Part shown: piece by piece, positions 36,641-49,723 of the stretch
How positions within the stretch are numbered: position 1 is the first letter of the stretch
Layout of the letters: each line of letters opens with the position of its first letter
Source: Acanthosepion lycidas
Taxonomy: Eukaryota > Mollusca > Cephalopoda > Sepiida > Sepiidae
Direction of reading: 5' to 3'
Length of the DNA stretch: 64,000 nucleotides
NCBI GenBank assembly: GCA_963932145.1
Contig: OZ010580.1
Location: forward strand, 33,499,167 to 33,563,166
Notes under the pieces: model-generated
Seen by the model: the letters and a program-made list of their open reading frames with translations, nothing else
Databases searched by the model: none
Told to the model about the DNA's origin: nothing
Translations under genes and position numbers: made by a program

Positions 36641-39600
36641 AACTTAAAGTGCAAAACAATATTATTTTTAAATTCAAAGTAACTTCTTGCCATGACTGTC
36701 TCCAGATTGAAACTGATGGAGCATTATGAATTAAATTCTAAACTTGCAGATAGCTCTCTGAACTTCAGTGTGAGTTATATAAATTTTTTATTTTTTTTTT
36801 TTTATCCATAAAATATTATATGGCTTTAATTTTTTCCCTTGCCTTCAGGAACTTTTTAAGATTGTCTACATGACTGCTCACAAGCAGCACTCAAAATGAT
36901 CCATATTTGTATTGCTTTGTTGAATAATCTTCATGCTGTCATTCAGAAAATGTGTTGTTATGGATAAAGTTCATTTTATTTCTATTTATAGCTTCCCTTA
37001 ATTTTAGTATTAGAATTGAAATGAAAAATATATTGAACAAGGCCATGAAACTACTTACTGGTTTATGATGAGAATAAATGTTAGTAATTAGAATATTATT
37101 TTATGCCTTTTTTTTTTCTTCCTAAATTTAAAAAAATACTCCCCCTACCCACCAAAGAAAATTAATGATAATATTTTATATGCGAATATTTTTAATTTCT
37201 TGGGCATTAGAAGATTTCTTTTTTGGTTAGACTACAACATCTTAATGTTTAGATTTGATGTTACTTTATCTTTGTGAAGCTTTGTGCCATATTGGATGTT
37301 TATGCTTGCATTTTAATAACTACTTGAGAAAATATGTACTTTGCTCTAGTTCCAAATAAAGCCTTTCTTCTCTTTTCTTTAGCTTTGATGCATTTCTAAG
37401 AATATTTGGGGATTAAATCTTGCATATAAGATTGAAGTTCAAACTTGTGGATTTTAGAAGTGATGAATAAGAATTAAACTTGTATTTTGGGAAAACTTGC
37501 TCAACCTTATCTTATTTTTTACTATTACTCTAAGTTATGGAAATGAAAGAACTGATAGCTTCATTAAAACTGCTTCTATTATTAGAATCAAAGCAGTTTT
37601 TTTCACTTTGAATCACCTGCTTGAAGGACTAAAATGATAATTTGGAGTAAATTACAGAATTAATTTTTAACTTTTTAAACAAATGTATTATGTATATTTC
37701 ACACATAGAATAAGTACTTTACTGTGATCTTTAAGAGAGACTGAAGAATGCATGTTTTAGTAGATAAATACAAGAAATCTGTAGAGTGGTTACTTAATGA
37801 TTACTATTTTCAGTGAGGATACTAAATCTTTGCTTTGAATTTGACTAATTTATTGATTTTGCTAAGCTTTCATCACTAAGAAAGTGTTGATTCCTGTTTC
37901 CTTATGCATATTTTTATTTTTGGAGATAGTTATGAGTAACTGATTTTGTGCTGACAATTACATATCAAGTAGAAAACTATTTTATCAGAATAGTTTTTTT
38001 TTTTTTTTTACAAAATATCTTAACAGATTTCTTTTATACTATTTTTCATTTATTTTTGATGATTTATTTTTAAAAATTTCATTAGGAATGATATACCAGT
38101 ATATTTAGGTCAGGAAATGTATTTAGATTAAATTCTTTGCAGTTCAATTTGCTATAAATATATTATTGTTACTATCTTTGATTAAAACTAATTCTTTATG
38201 TTAATAATTGTTACATTTATGTAAGCACAAGAATTATAATCAAAATTGCATGTATTTGTCTATTTGTTTCTTAAGAAATCAAATTCTTACCATTGCCAGA
38301 TGTAAGTTATTGTGCACAAGTCAAAACTACTTATTTCTCACCTACAAATCAATTAGAAATTGGAAGAATAGATTGGCCTTTCTCTCTCTCTCTCTCCTCC
38401 AAACAATAAACTTGTCATATGAATGTAAAATACAACTTTACTCAAGAAATAATTTATATACTTTAATGCACTTAGTAACATTAAAAAGGAAATATCTTTT
38501 CATCTTATTGTCAAATCTAGTTCACAAGTCTTAGTATGTTTTGCTTAAGCAACTTCGGTTTTTGCATTTATAAAAAGTAAAACAAATATAGTGATTTATT
38601 TCCAGTATCTGTGTATTCATGATAAAGTCTACAGATTTGGTTCATGTATTTTTACTTTTTTAGAAAATTGACCATCTTCCCATAGCAATTGGAGGAAAAT
38701 TAATTTTGACACATAACAAATTGTGTAAAGTTTTATGTATTATATACACTCATATTAGCAATATCTTGTAAATAATTTATACAAATAAATAATTAAAAAG
38801 CACATTTCTGAAAATAGATTGACAATTTAAATTAACTTTTCATGATACACCAATCTCTTTAAGATAAAAATGGCACTTTTACCAGTTTTTAATTGAAATA
38901 ATTTTACCTCTTAGATTTTTCTGTAACCCCCTTTACCTAGAAAATCATTAATAACAAATTTTGACATCATATATATTAAATAATAATAAGTATGAACATT
39001 ATTGTTATAATTGAAAACAAAATATTGCTTGACTCTTGAAGCTAATGCACACTCTAAACTCAAATATATCTGACCATGCTAAAAAAAAAAAAGTCATAGA
39101 AACTAGTTCCAACCATCTCTTAGAGAATGTTGGGCAAGGGACCAGTGTCTCTTCCCTATAAAAACAAAGTAGCTAAAGAAACAGGTTGTAAAAATAAGGT
39201 TGTCATTCATGTTGTCACATGTTTGGAGGAGACAGTGTATACATGTACATAGTATTGAAAAAATGTGCTTAAGAATTCTCATTTACTTTTATATGTATAT
39301 ATAAAAACATACAAATTTTAATAAAGTTGTTAGTAACTTGGAAGTTTCATCTAGTATATAAAAATCGAGAATGAAATTTATTTTATTTTTCTTTAATTTT
39401 TTTTTACAGTTCTCAGGAAAAGCCAAATCATATTTGCTTTAGTACTTAAAACATTTTTTTCTTTGATGCTAAATGTGTTTATTACACTTTGTTCCTGCAA
39501 ATATATTTTCCACTTAAATTATGCAAGATTTTATTTTATTTCTTATTACCTATTTATTAGTGATTCTTTATAATAAGTTAACTGATATTTTATTTGGTTG

Positions 39601-41233
39601 AGTCGTATATATATATTTTTTCATTAAATTTTTCCATCTTGCTTTTTCTATGTACATGTTTAACTTGATTTATTCTTATAGTCATAAATGCTGGCTTTCC
39701 AAATAATTTTTTTTTGCATTTAAAAAAAATTATTAGATTTTCCAGACTCATGCTTATTTTTGTTGCAATTCTTGGCATTACATTTTTTGTCAACCATATG
39801 TACAATTGTTGTAGTTAAAAAAAAGATTTCCTATTAAGATATACAGAAATTATATTTACATTTATCTGACCAGTTTCTATGGGAAAATATTTTTGCAATG
39901 ATTAGTTGCATGACATGCTTTTGAGATTAGTTTTTAAAGAGTATGTTTCTTTTTTTTTTTCTTTTCTTTTTCCTACAACTTTGGATAATCACATCAAATT
40001 TTGGGGTTATTTTTATTTTTTATATTTTTTTTTTTTAGTGGATTGTGAAAATGTTAAAAAAATTTTTATCCTATGTAAAGCAGAAATTCTGTAAGAAAAG
40101 TATTGTATAACTTTCTCGCATTTGAACTAAACTATAAACAATTTAATTCTGGGTTAATCTTTCAAAATCATTTTCTTGCTAAAACATTAAAAATCTGATA
40201 CTGAAGATTGTCTGAGTTTTGTCAGACAAGATATTTTAATCCTTGTTTCTGATTTTCATCAGAGTTATTTCCTCATTTTTATTTTTTTTTTTTCATGTTT
40301 TGGACATGTAACTTCTGGCCTTCCATAGGCATTTGTTGTGTTCTAGGAGATTGATGAGAAAATTAGTCTGAGGAAAACCACATTGAGTACTAATGGCTTG
40401 TTTTAATATTTTTAAGAATTCTTGCTTATGACTTTGTAGTTTAATGATTTACAGGCTAATATTGATATTTTAGTATATTCTGTTACTCAATTTTAGGTTT
40501 GTATGAATCATTGTATATAAAATGTATCTAATAAGCTAAACCATTATTTTTACTTGACTTTCATTTAATTTACTCAGTGCTTTAAGAATAACCAATGTTG
40601 TTATGCATTATCATATGGACAAAATTATTTTGAGATTATTTAGTGGGGCATCATAAAATGAATAACATATAAAACTGCATAATTATTTACTAGTTTACCT
40701 ATAATTACAAATATTAATCAGCAGATCAAAAACTAATAATCACTGAAAACTTTTTATTTTTATTTTTTTTTTCAATAATCTTTCTGTATTTCTTATTTTA
40801 AACTACGTGTTTTATTTGTTTTAAATAAAAGTTTATAAAGAAATGGACATATTCAGTAATGTAAAATTAATGATGTTTTCAGTTATTCTTTGAAAGTAAG
40901 AAGTTACAGGAGATTAAGGATGAGTTAGAATTCATTTCTTTAGAGGAAGACTTTAGCTGTCCTGATGAACAAAAAATTATCTGCATATCATTTCACCTTG
41001 ATAATTGAGTTTATCTTCATTTAGAAACTGCATTAAATAGAAAAAATCTAAACTAAAAATATATCAATTCTCAAAAATTCATTATTAAAATATTCTTTTA
41101 ATAGCATAAACCGTTCATCACCTTGCTGTTTTTTTTGGGTTTTTTTTTTTTTACACCAAAACAAATAATTGTACATAACCCAAATTAATCAAATAACCTA
41201 TAAAATCTCTCTTTAAATAGTATGTATAAGTTA
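36641..41233. other. AT-rich non-coding interval just upstream of the first WDR48 exon seen
   Basis: Homopolymer runs and short microsatellites only. No first exon was recognised. A small GC-richer patch at about 39100-39240 is unclassified. Confidence 0.55.
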
Positions 41234-41337
41234 GTGCTGAAAAGTTCTTAGCACAACCAACTTCCCAAAACTTGATCAGATGATTAAACATCAGATTTTT
41301 TAAGCGCTTCTTAGTCAAGCTTAGAACTTTTCAGCAC
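41234..41337. mobile_element. MITE with GTGCTGAAAAGTTCT inverted ends (copy B)
   Basis: 104 bp with perfect 15-bp inverted repeats (gtgctgaaaagttct, agaacttttcagcac) and interior motifs cttcccaaaa and gtcaagct shared with copy A at 21435-21536. It lies 305 bp upstream of the exon at 41642. Confidence 0.85.
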
Positions 41338-41641
41338 CTTTTTGATGATGACTTGGAATTTTAAAAGTTCAATATTGTCTTTAATGTATGCATTGTTTAC
41401 AGAAGAAATTATTATTAGTCTTCATTTATAATGTAATTAAACTTTAGTAATGTCTTCATCTTCATATTGAAATTATGTGAAATCTTTGTGAAAATTAAGC
41501 AGTGAAATATTTCATCTAAGTATAAAAAAATATAAAAAAATCAGTTTTTTCTCTAGATATGTTTGGTAAGGTTTGTGTGTATTTTATTAAAAAAGAGAGA
41601 GAGAAAATATTTTAAAAATTCTTTTCCTTTTGCTTTTGCAG

Positions 41642-41788
41642 GTTTCTTTTGTAATCCGAGATGAAGTTGAACGCTACCATCGCTCTGGAGTTAATGCTTT
41701 GCAGTATGATCCCGTCCTCAATCGATTGTACTCAGCTGGGCGTGATTCCATCATCCGAATATGGAACACTAGAGCTAATTCCAATAGG
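41642..41788 (+). CDS. WDR48: WDR48 exon (presumably exon 2), first WD40 blade
   Basis: 49 codons in phase 0 at both ends. The acceptor is a pyrimidine-rich stretch ending ttgcag, and the donor is gg|gtaaga. The peptide begins [16 protein letters not shown] and includes [13 protein letters not shown], the end of the first WD blade with its Asp and Trp. It matches vertebrate WDR48 from about residue 17. The vertebrate gene has an intron at exactly this point after a short first exon, so the missing N-terminus is only about 16 residues. The open frame continues past the donor to 41953, but that stretch is intron read-through. A MITE ends 305 bp upstream of the acceptor. Confidence 0.95.
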
Positions 41789-42603
41789 GTAAGACAAACA
41801 GATAATCACTCAGTGCCAAGTGTACCCCACATTCACACTGGATTACAGAATCTCTTTAAGTATGCTTCTTACACAATGTCTGATTTATTTGCTTGTTTTA
41901 TCTGTTTATCATTGCATTCAAATATAAACCTTAAACTTTTTATTTTTTTCTAGTCATGGATCTAAACAATCATTTAATATATAAAATTAGTATTTTCATG
42001 AGTCTTTTTACTTTTCCCTTAAATGTCATAATTTAAGAATTAAAAGTAAACTGCTGTCATTTCATTTGTATACTTATAAAACCTATAAAAATGTATTGTA
42101 TTTTTGCTCCTACATTGGTTTCTGAAATTTCAACAAAAGTTAAATAAAATCAATTTTATTATTATGCATATTTTGTTTGTTTAAAAATTTCATAAAAGTG
42201 TACAACATTTTATGAACATAAGACTTAGTGACTTTCCTGAATAAAAAAAATTTAAAAATCCAACCAGTCAGTATTATACTTTCTTTGAAAACTTTGATCA
42301 TGATTGTTTTCTTTTTCTTCAAAATCAATCAAATAAAATTTTACTTGTACTTTATTGACTGTATTCAAACTGAAATAATGTACAGAATATAGAATTGATT
42401 TTCAAATTTGATTATTACACTTATTGTTAAGTACATAACTGTATAAAAGTCTAGAAATAAATATTGGAAATGTTAAAAATAGTGCAAAAGTGACATTAAA
42501 AAGCTATCTAACACATATATTGTTACTGAAATAATGGTCGGGTATAACTTCTCACTAAGTGACCAGCTTATTGGAATGAAACCTGGCCATTTAAATGAGG
42601 GAT

Positions 42604-42606
<3 letters not shown>

Positions 42607-42637
<31 letters not shown>
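42607..42637. repeat. TA microsatellite
   Basis: About 15 TA units. Confidence 0.95.
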
Positions 42638-42641
<4 letters not shown>

Positions 42642-42732
42642 CTCCAAGTATAGGATTGGTGTATACGGAATAAATTCCAATAACCAACAAGTACTATTCT
42701 TAAAAGATTGCTCAATACAGAGTAGAGCAAAT

Positions 42733-42877
42733 ATAATCATTTATTCAAAAATTATAACATAAAAATGTTATAAAATCACTACAAAAATAGCCATTTTGTT
42801 TCAACACTTCTGGTGTCTGGCTATTTTTGTTGTCATTTTATAACATTTTTATGTTATAATTTTCGAATAAATGGTTA
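42733..42877. mobile_element. Nearly perfect foldback MITE in a WDR48 intron
   Basis: About 145 bp. The left arm runs aatcatttattcaaaaatta, then taacataaaaatgttataaa, then acaaaaatagcca. The right arm is its reverse complement (tggctatttttgt, then the atgttataat-type stretch, ending gaataaatggtt). The arms differ by only a few bases, around a loop near ttcaacacttctggtgtc. Each arm also contains its own small palindrome (ataacataaaaatgttat). No coding capacity. A TA/CA microsatellite (42876-42901) abuts its right end. Confidence 0.85.
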
Positions 42878-44114
42878 TATATATATATATACGCACACAC
42901 ATAGTGAGAATAAAGACTTTCAGAAAAGAAATAAATGTTTATTCAGTGTCATTTATATAAAATAGAGTAAAGAAAAATATTTAATCCTGCAGAATATTAA
43001 AAATTAATCATGGATCAGTGATTTTTCTTTAACTTGTCCCTTTTAAACATCTGACTGTTTTGAAAGTATATAAAAATTTACTCTTTTCATTTAATTAAAT
43101 TAATTGAATCTCGATTTTTTTTGTTTTATTTTAGAAATTTGAATATATACAAAATAGTTTGTATTATAATTCTAAACATCTCAAATTGGAATCTTCTCAT
43201 TTGATTGTCATTTAAGTAGTATTGAGCCAAGTCATGTACTACTTGAAACTGGCAGTGCTGTCTAAGCAAACACAACCTATTTTTGAAGATTATCTTCAGT
43301 ACAACCAATCAATTCCAGACTTGGTGAAAGAAGAGACTCAACATTTCAATAAATATAAATCAGTTATCTACAAATTTTCTAACTAAAGATGAATAAAATT
43401 GATGGAAATTTTAAGTGATATTTCATTTAAGTAGAAATTACTAGGAAAAGTTTTTTTTGAGATTTTAAAAAAAATTGTGTGTAAGTTAAAGGCTTAAACT
43501 TACATACAAATAATTCATCTTTGCCTATGCCAGATTTTCAGATTTTAACTTTTTTTAGTTTGAAAAGAAAATGCATCAGATAATTACACAAGTTATTTAG
43601 ATTGTTGCAAAGGTTATAATACTAATTCAAATAACTTGGAAAATAATGACACTGATTCCTCTCAGAGCTTTAGACAATATGCACAAGATTTTTCTTGTAA
43701 TGTGTATTATTCTTGGTTAGTCATCCATTCAATTGTAGCAATATTCAGTGTTGCTTAAGTGATTCATATTTTCAGTATATTGCAGATCTAACTTAAGAAT
43801 ATGTTTGTTAGACCTAGAAAACTTGATCCTACTACTTTGTGCCTTGTTGAATACAGTGCACCCTTGGCGCACATCAAATTGTTGCTTTAACATTAGGTTG
43901 ATGATTTATTGATTTTTGTGAGCAAATCTTTTGCATTGATCAGAGCAGAACAGACTCAGTTTATTACTTCATAAACATTACTGAACCAGACACAAAATTT
44001 TACTTGTAATCAAACTTGGTGCCGAAGGAGAGAAAAAAAAAGAAAAAAAAGCATTTCAAAATTGACAAATTAACTGTTATTTTGTAGCTGTCATTTTGTT
44101 TCTAATATTTTCAT

Positions 44115-44116
<2 letters not shown>

Positions 44117-44169
<53 letters not shown>
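44117..44169. repeat. TA microsatellite
   Basis: About 26 TA units. Confidence 0.95.
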
Positions 44170-44170
<1 letters not shown>

Positions 44171-45329
44171 TCCTCTTATTTTACCCTTTAGCCATTTTTC
44201 ATTGCATTCTTTGTTTTGCTATGGAAGTTGCCTAATGAAAAGGGTTGATTTACAAAATTATGCTGTGGCTATTTATCAGATGCGGCTAAATATATAAGCA
44301 TGCTTTGAGTTCATTTCTCTCTAAAAATCAATATCCCAGGCCATCCTGTTTTTGAGGTGGTTGTGTAATGTCGTAGAGATTACCATCTTGGAACTCTGAG
44401 AACTTGGCAGAACAATTATAGATTGCTCTACAGTTTGGCTTTGGATTGATATGCTTGCGTTGGCTTTTCCTTGCAGCATCAGTTGTTCATGTGCCAATGT
44501 TATTTTTATTGATGTTTGGCCACCAAAGCCAATGGGCTGGGTTTAAACATTACTGATTCTAAGTTCATTCATAGAATATTTGATTCACTTGTAGTCAGGA
44601 AAAAAAATTATTCCACATTAAAGAACAAAAATCATCTTGTTTTTTTTTTTTTTGTTTTTTTTTTTTTTGTTTTAAAGATGGTTTCACTAAACCATGAATG
44701 TAGTAAGCTTTCACTTTGGTAAATAATTCCATAAAGTGATTCCAGGTAAAATTCATAAGTTGTGTGCTAGACCCAGATAATTTTGGCGACTGTTTTAATG
44801 AATTAAAAATGAAAGGATGTTCATGTATCTGATAACACTATATTTAGTAATAGTTGTAGCAATAATAATTTCACTTATTTCTTGAATAAATTTATTTTCA
44901 TAGTGCATGATGATTTAGTGTTTTAATTGATCACTTTTATAGATATAACTTTGTATAAAATTGAAGATTACATGTTCTGTGGCTTTGGACTTTGTGTCCA
45001 TTATTTATTACTGCTGAAAGTTTTTTTTTTTTTTTTTTTTAATTTAAATATTGCAGTTGTCAATCTTAAGTTTATAAGCAAACCTTACATTAATCCCAAT
45101 TTCTTTTGTATAAAAGAAGTCATGTAGAAGTTATGACTATCATCAGATTTCAAAATCACCCTTGGTGTATATCTCTTTACAATGTCAGTACATCACAAGT
45201 CATGTCCCCATATTCCCCATATGTCAGTACACCCCAAGTCAAAAGACATTATATTTTTTTATTTTACTTATATGCAAATTATAAGAATATTCCAAGCATT
45301 TTGAGAGTAAATTCCTTATTTACACTATT

Positions 45330-45420
45330 TATATTCAGACTATTGTCCTCATCTTTCTTGTTTCTTATCACAATATTTTGGCTGTTATACCCCCCCCCCG
45401 GCCTTCCTCAGGTGTATATC
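45330..45420 (+). repeat. Dispersed repeat with ttcagactattgtc core (copy 1)
   Basis: ttcagactattgtcctcatc is followed by a cttgtttcttatcac-type stretch, then gttatac, a run of ten C, and ggccttcctcaggtg. It matches copies at 52910-53010 and 63185-63290. The C10 run replaces a few pyrimidines seen in the other copies. Confidence 0.75.
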
Positions 45421-45609
45421 AATCTGGTAACCTTCTCATATGTTTTGTTAAAGATTGTTGCCAAAGCAACTTCATTCCTTGGAATGAAGTAAAACTAAAC
45501 AAATATCCTTGAAAGTCAAACTTTTAATCAACAATCATCATAGGAAAGAGAATAAATGTTTTTGAAATATGTAATATTGATGGCAAAGAATAGATTTGTT
45601 TTATTGTAG

Positions 45610-45685
45610 GATCCATATATTCAATCTATGGAACATCATACAGACTGGGTTAATGATGTTGTACTCTGCTGCAGTGGAAGGACCT
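45610..45685 (+). CDS. WDR48: WDR48 exon (presumably exon 3), start of second WD40 blade
   Basis: 25 codons plus 1 nt. The acceptor is ttattgtag and the donor is t|gtaagt. The peptide reads [18 protein letters not shown] and then LCCSGRT, matching vertebrate WDR48. The HHTDWVND stretch is the GH-dipeptide-side strand of the second blade. The last base starts a Leu codon completed by the next exon. The open frame that runs through this region in another frame is a shadow. Confidence 0.94.
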
Positions 45686-45699
45686 GTAAGTATTTTCTT

Positions 45700-45745
45700 C
45701 ACACTTCATTCTACTATTCACACTTACACACTTCATTCTACTATT
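45700..45745. repeat. Two-copy tandem repeat, 27-bp period
   Basis: cacacttcattctactatt occurs at 45700-45718 and again at 45727-45745, beginning 15 bp after a splice donor. Confidence 0.85.
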
Positions 45746-45965
45746 TACCTTTATAATTACTGTATATACACATATATGAAAATGTGTGTGTGTGCATCCT
45801 TTTCTTTCTACCCATCTTGTGTTTGTTTTGCTTTGATTCACTATCTCTGTTCATCTTGTTATCTTTAGTATCAGCTGCCAATTCCTTTACTTTTTCTCTA
45901 ACCTCCTTTCACTTGTCTATCATAATTGAAATTTTCTTACTCTTATATACATAACTAACTCTATG

Positions 45966-45969
<4 letters not shown>

Positions 45970-46002
<33 letters not shown>
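45970..46002. repeat. TA microsatellite
   Basis: About 16 TA units. Confidence 0.95.
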
Positions 46003-46004
<2 letters not shown>

Positions 46005-46522
46005 CTTGGATAAGCTACAAATCTAAGAAATTAACATTTTCATGTTTATTTTCTTCATGATTAATTTAGGATTTTTATCTACACCATGGTATTATTACAT
46101 GTAAGAAAGAATTCTACTTTTGAATCATTAAAAGTAAAAATAAAGAAAATTAAGCTAATAAAAAGTAATATATTGTTTTCACTGCTTATAAATGAGATAT
46201 TCCGTTGTTATGGTAAAATGAGTCTTGTTTGTGTATTGGCATTGAGCAATGCTTCCTATTCCCATGACAATGAAATGTCTCAAGTGATTAGGTTGCTTCA
46301 CTGTTAAAGTCATATTGTACTTTATATTACAGAGTACATGAAAATAAAATCTTATATTTTGGAAAGTAGTTAACTTTCAATTGTACAACTGTCATAATAT
46401 TTGTCCTTATCCTTCAGTAACATTGATAACAACATAAAATGTGGTGTGCCATGATTGCCCATGTCCTGAAAGTTATATGTACCATGTATTTCAAACATTT
46501 GTAAGCAGTTTGTTTTTTTGTT

Positions 46523-46524
<2 letters not shown>

Positions 46525-46569
<45 letters not shown>
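46525..46569. repeat. TA microsatellite
   Basis: About 22 TA units. Confidence 0.95.
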
Positions 46570-46572
<3 letters not shown>

Positions 46573-49385
46573 ATTTTCAAATGATTTGGTGGATTGTGCA
46601 TGTTGGAGTCTCTATTTTGTTACTTGCTAATTTAAAATCAATTGATTTCTGATTTTCCACATATGCCTTGCCACTTTGTGATGAGAAAGCCTCTGAATTG
46701 ATGAAACAGGCCCTATAATTAAGTTGATTAAAGTGCAATTCTTACATGGCTGGATAGGATTCACATAAAGTAGCAAACATGGTATTTAACATAGTTATTT
46801 AAATGAGGAAGCAAAAATACTTATTGTTTGCATATTTCTCAGATAATGCAGTTATTCAAATTAGAATATTTTAATGCTTTTGTAGGTCTTCATTATTTAA
46901 TGTCCAGTAAAGGAACCTAAGAAAATAAGTAAAATTGAATCAATGAAAAGGTTTATTTATGTAAATACCTTCTCTATGTAGGAAAACTTATCTTTATTGT
47001 AAATTCTTCAAAAAAAAAAAATAAAATAAAAATGATCATTGATAAACACTTTTATATTTGTCTCAGCTGTTCAGAGTTTTGAAAATAAAAAAGACAGTTA
47101 TTGATGTTGACTAATTTTTAAGGTCGCCTGCAAATAGCAAGCCTTCATAAGCATTTACTTTGGCAAATGAAATGTTGGTCATACACCTGTATGTTGGCAA
47201 ATAAATATGTACGTGTTTAAGATCTGTATTTAAAACAAATAGCAAATTTAAAAAAATTATATTTTAGTTTTTAGGTTCCAGTTTAATTTATCAAAGTAGT
47301 ATCATATAAAATAAAATAAAATTTTATATTGGTAATCAAGTTAGCAATTGCTAATTTTCTTTTAATAAGTATATATGAATTTATTCTAATAAATTAAGGA
47401 ATATTATACATAAAATTTATAATAAATAAAAATTTCTGAGAATTATCAGTAATTTTAAGAGACAAGATGAACATTTAAAAAACTTTTTTTTAATACAGAC
47501 TGAATGAAGTTAATTAGTATATAAATTAAATTTCACTTTGTTTGAATAAGGAGTTAAACATTTGTTATTTCTGTTTTATTTTTTATTAAATGGTGAATTC
47601 TATTTCTAAGATACCTGAAGAAATAAAATGTAAATTACACTTTTTTTTACTAAAAGGATTATTTTGATTTGAGGTAAGCATACATTGAAATTTGAGTAAA
47701 TTACATTTTACATTTCATACATCATTAAAGAAATTGTAATATATTGCTTAGTCATTTTTCTGAATAAAATATCAAATTCTAGTGATATTACTTTTTAAAG
47801 TTAACTACATTACTCAATGGTATCAGTCTCTCCCTGTGCAGATTTGCTTGTAGTATCTATATCAAGAATTATTTCATCATTTGCAAAGTATAGTACTATT
47901 ATACTTTCTCACTTACTAAGGATAGAATAATAGTTGGTGTTTGATTTAAACATTCTGATATTAATTATGATAGGGTCAGTACAAGTTAAACTAATGACCA
48001 TCATTAATGAGCAAAAGTCTCTATAAGACATATAGGACATACTTCATTGGGAAGAAATGAGAATGGTTGAAAATACATATTAATGCAGTGTATACAATTC
48101 AGAAAAGTAATACTTGAATACTTAAAGTAAGACTGACTTAAGTTTAATAGCAGAAACCTTATGCTAGGGTTAAAAAAAAACAAAACTGTTTTTGATATAG
48201 TCCTGGTTATCTCTGCAAACAGGCTACATAGAGATGCCATTGGACACAGGGACATAAACTGTGTATTACTATTTGGTTAGTGTTTCCTTATTTCATTTGT
48301 TATGAAGTAACATGTAAGTCTTAAATGGATTGAAGGTGTTATTTGTTACTTAGCTCTTTAATCATAAAAGCTGTAATATTGGTAGCTATATCACTTGAAT
48401 GTTTTTGATTTTATTGCTCTGATTTCATGACAGTTGTCCATTAGACGTGTCATAGTTAACAAATAGTGGGTATAGAATGGCCAACATATTTGCTTCCGTT
48501 TAAATATTTCATCATGTTTAATGGAATGGATTAAGAAGGAAGATTCAAAAATAAATGACTGGCTAGAATTAGCTGTAAAGTAGAAGTCATTAAAGAAGAT
48601 CTGGAAAATAGTAAGTGATTATGCTCAAATCAGTCAATACTCCAGTTTTAATGAGAAAAATTATTGTTGATACAGGTGGTGACTCTGCAGTTAGGATCAG
48701 GGAGAAATTATCCCTTGGCATATTTATAGGCATATCCTATTTATACTGATAAATTGCTTTAGAAGCATTTTCAATCATTTTTTCTCAAATCACAAGCCAT
48801 AGAATCAAAATTTTGCTTGTCTATTTGATAACATTTACTAGTGTGATTTGGTGCATTTTACTTGTCAAATTACTAGTTACTATAGTAGTAGTAATATTAT
48901 TGACTAGTAGTTATGCTTCCGCTGCTACTATCTTTTATAAATGTACTGTTTATATCTTAACATTACAATCTTAAAGAACTTTCTTACAATTGTAGTAGCA
49001 GCCACTGTGATTATTAATATATTAAAACATGGTGGCAGATATTTAGTATGCTTTATTATAGTCAATTCTTGAGTAAAATATACCAAGACAATCTCCTAAT
49101 CACTTGCTAATTCTTTTATTCTTTTTATTTAATTCTCCATTTTTCTAGAATTACACTGGATATAGTTTTGTGCTTGTTGCACTTGAAAGACTAATTTAAT
49201 GTTGAACATATTTGACACAGATTCAGTAGAAACATTGCCCTCTAGAAAATGTTTTAGCTAATAAGTTAATGATGTGATATCTCTGCAACTGAAGAATAAA
49301 TGTGTCTCAATAAAATTTTTGAAAATAACATTTTTTTTCTTAACTGATATATGCCTAGGTTGAAGTGAAAAGATTGTGTTACTTC

Positions 49386-49411
49386 TTTTTTTTTTTTTTT
49401 TTTTTTTTTTT
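49386..49411. repeat. T tract (26 nt)
   Basis: Uninterrupted T run in the WDR48 intron. Confidence 0.95.
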
Positions 49412-49723
49412 CATTTAGCTTCAAAATTTAAAAAAATATAAAGCTAATTTTGTTTTTTCCAAATTTTGGGATTACACATTTATGTTCAAATGTTGTTGCT
49501 GTTATCTTTTGTTGAGATCAAAAGATAAATGTCAAAAAATTAGTTATACACTAAATCATTTACACTACTTATTAAATAGGAAATCAGTTATTGCTCTATA
49601 TTTTCATGGTTAATTTTTGTATACACTATTTTCTGAAACTATATAGGCTATGGTTCTTTTGAGTATGAATAAAATTTAAAAAATGTTTATGGCGTTTTAA
49701 CCATTTTGCTATATATTTTACAG

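Larger units (their letters stand above)
41789..45609 (+). other. WDR48: WDR48 intron (3821 bp)
   Basis: Phase 0 GT-AG intron. It contains a TA tract at 42607-42637, the foldback element at 42733-42877, a TA tract at 44117-44169, a GC-richer block at about 44340-44530 that may be an old repeat, T-rich tracts at 44640-44668 and 45020-45041, and a dispersed repeat at 45330-45420. Confidence 0.9.
45686..49723 (+). other. WDR48: WDR48 intron (4038 bp)
   Basis: Phase 1 GT-AG intron. It contains a 27-bp-period tandem pair at 45700-45745, TA tracts at 45970-46002 and 46525-46569, a T26 tract at 49386-49411 and a small hairpin at 49502-49528. No other gene was recognised. Confidence 0.9.

Noticed and set aside
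38208-38534. 108-residue plus-strand open frame
   Set aside because: No recognisable domain, AT-rich composition like its surroundings and no splice context.
41789-41953. Extension of the first WDR48 exon to the end of its open frame
   Set aside because: A good donor (gtaaga) at 41789 and the exact continuation in the exon at 45610 show this is intron.
45106-45492. 128-residue plus-strand open frame, the longest in the window
   Set aside because: It starts without support, runs through a dispersed repeat and a C10 tract, and has no domain. It lies inside a WDR48 intron.
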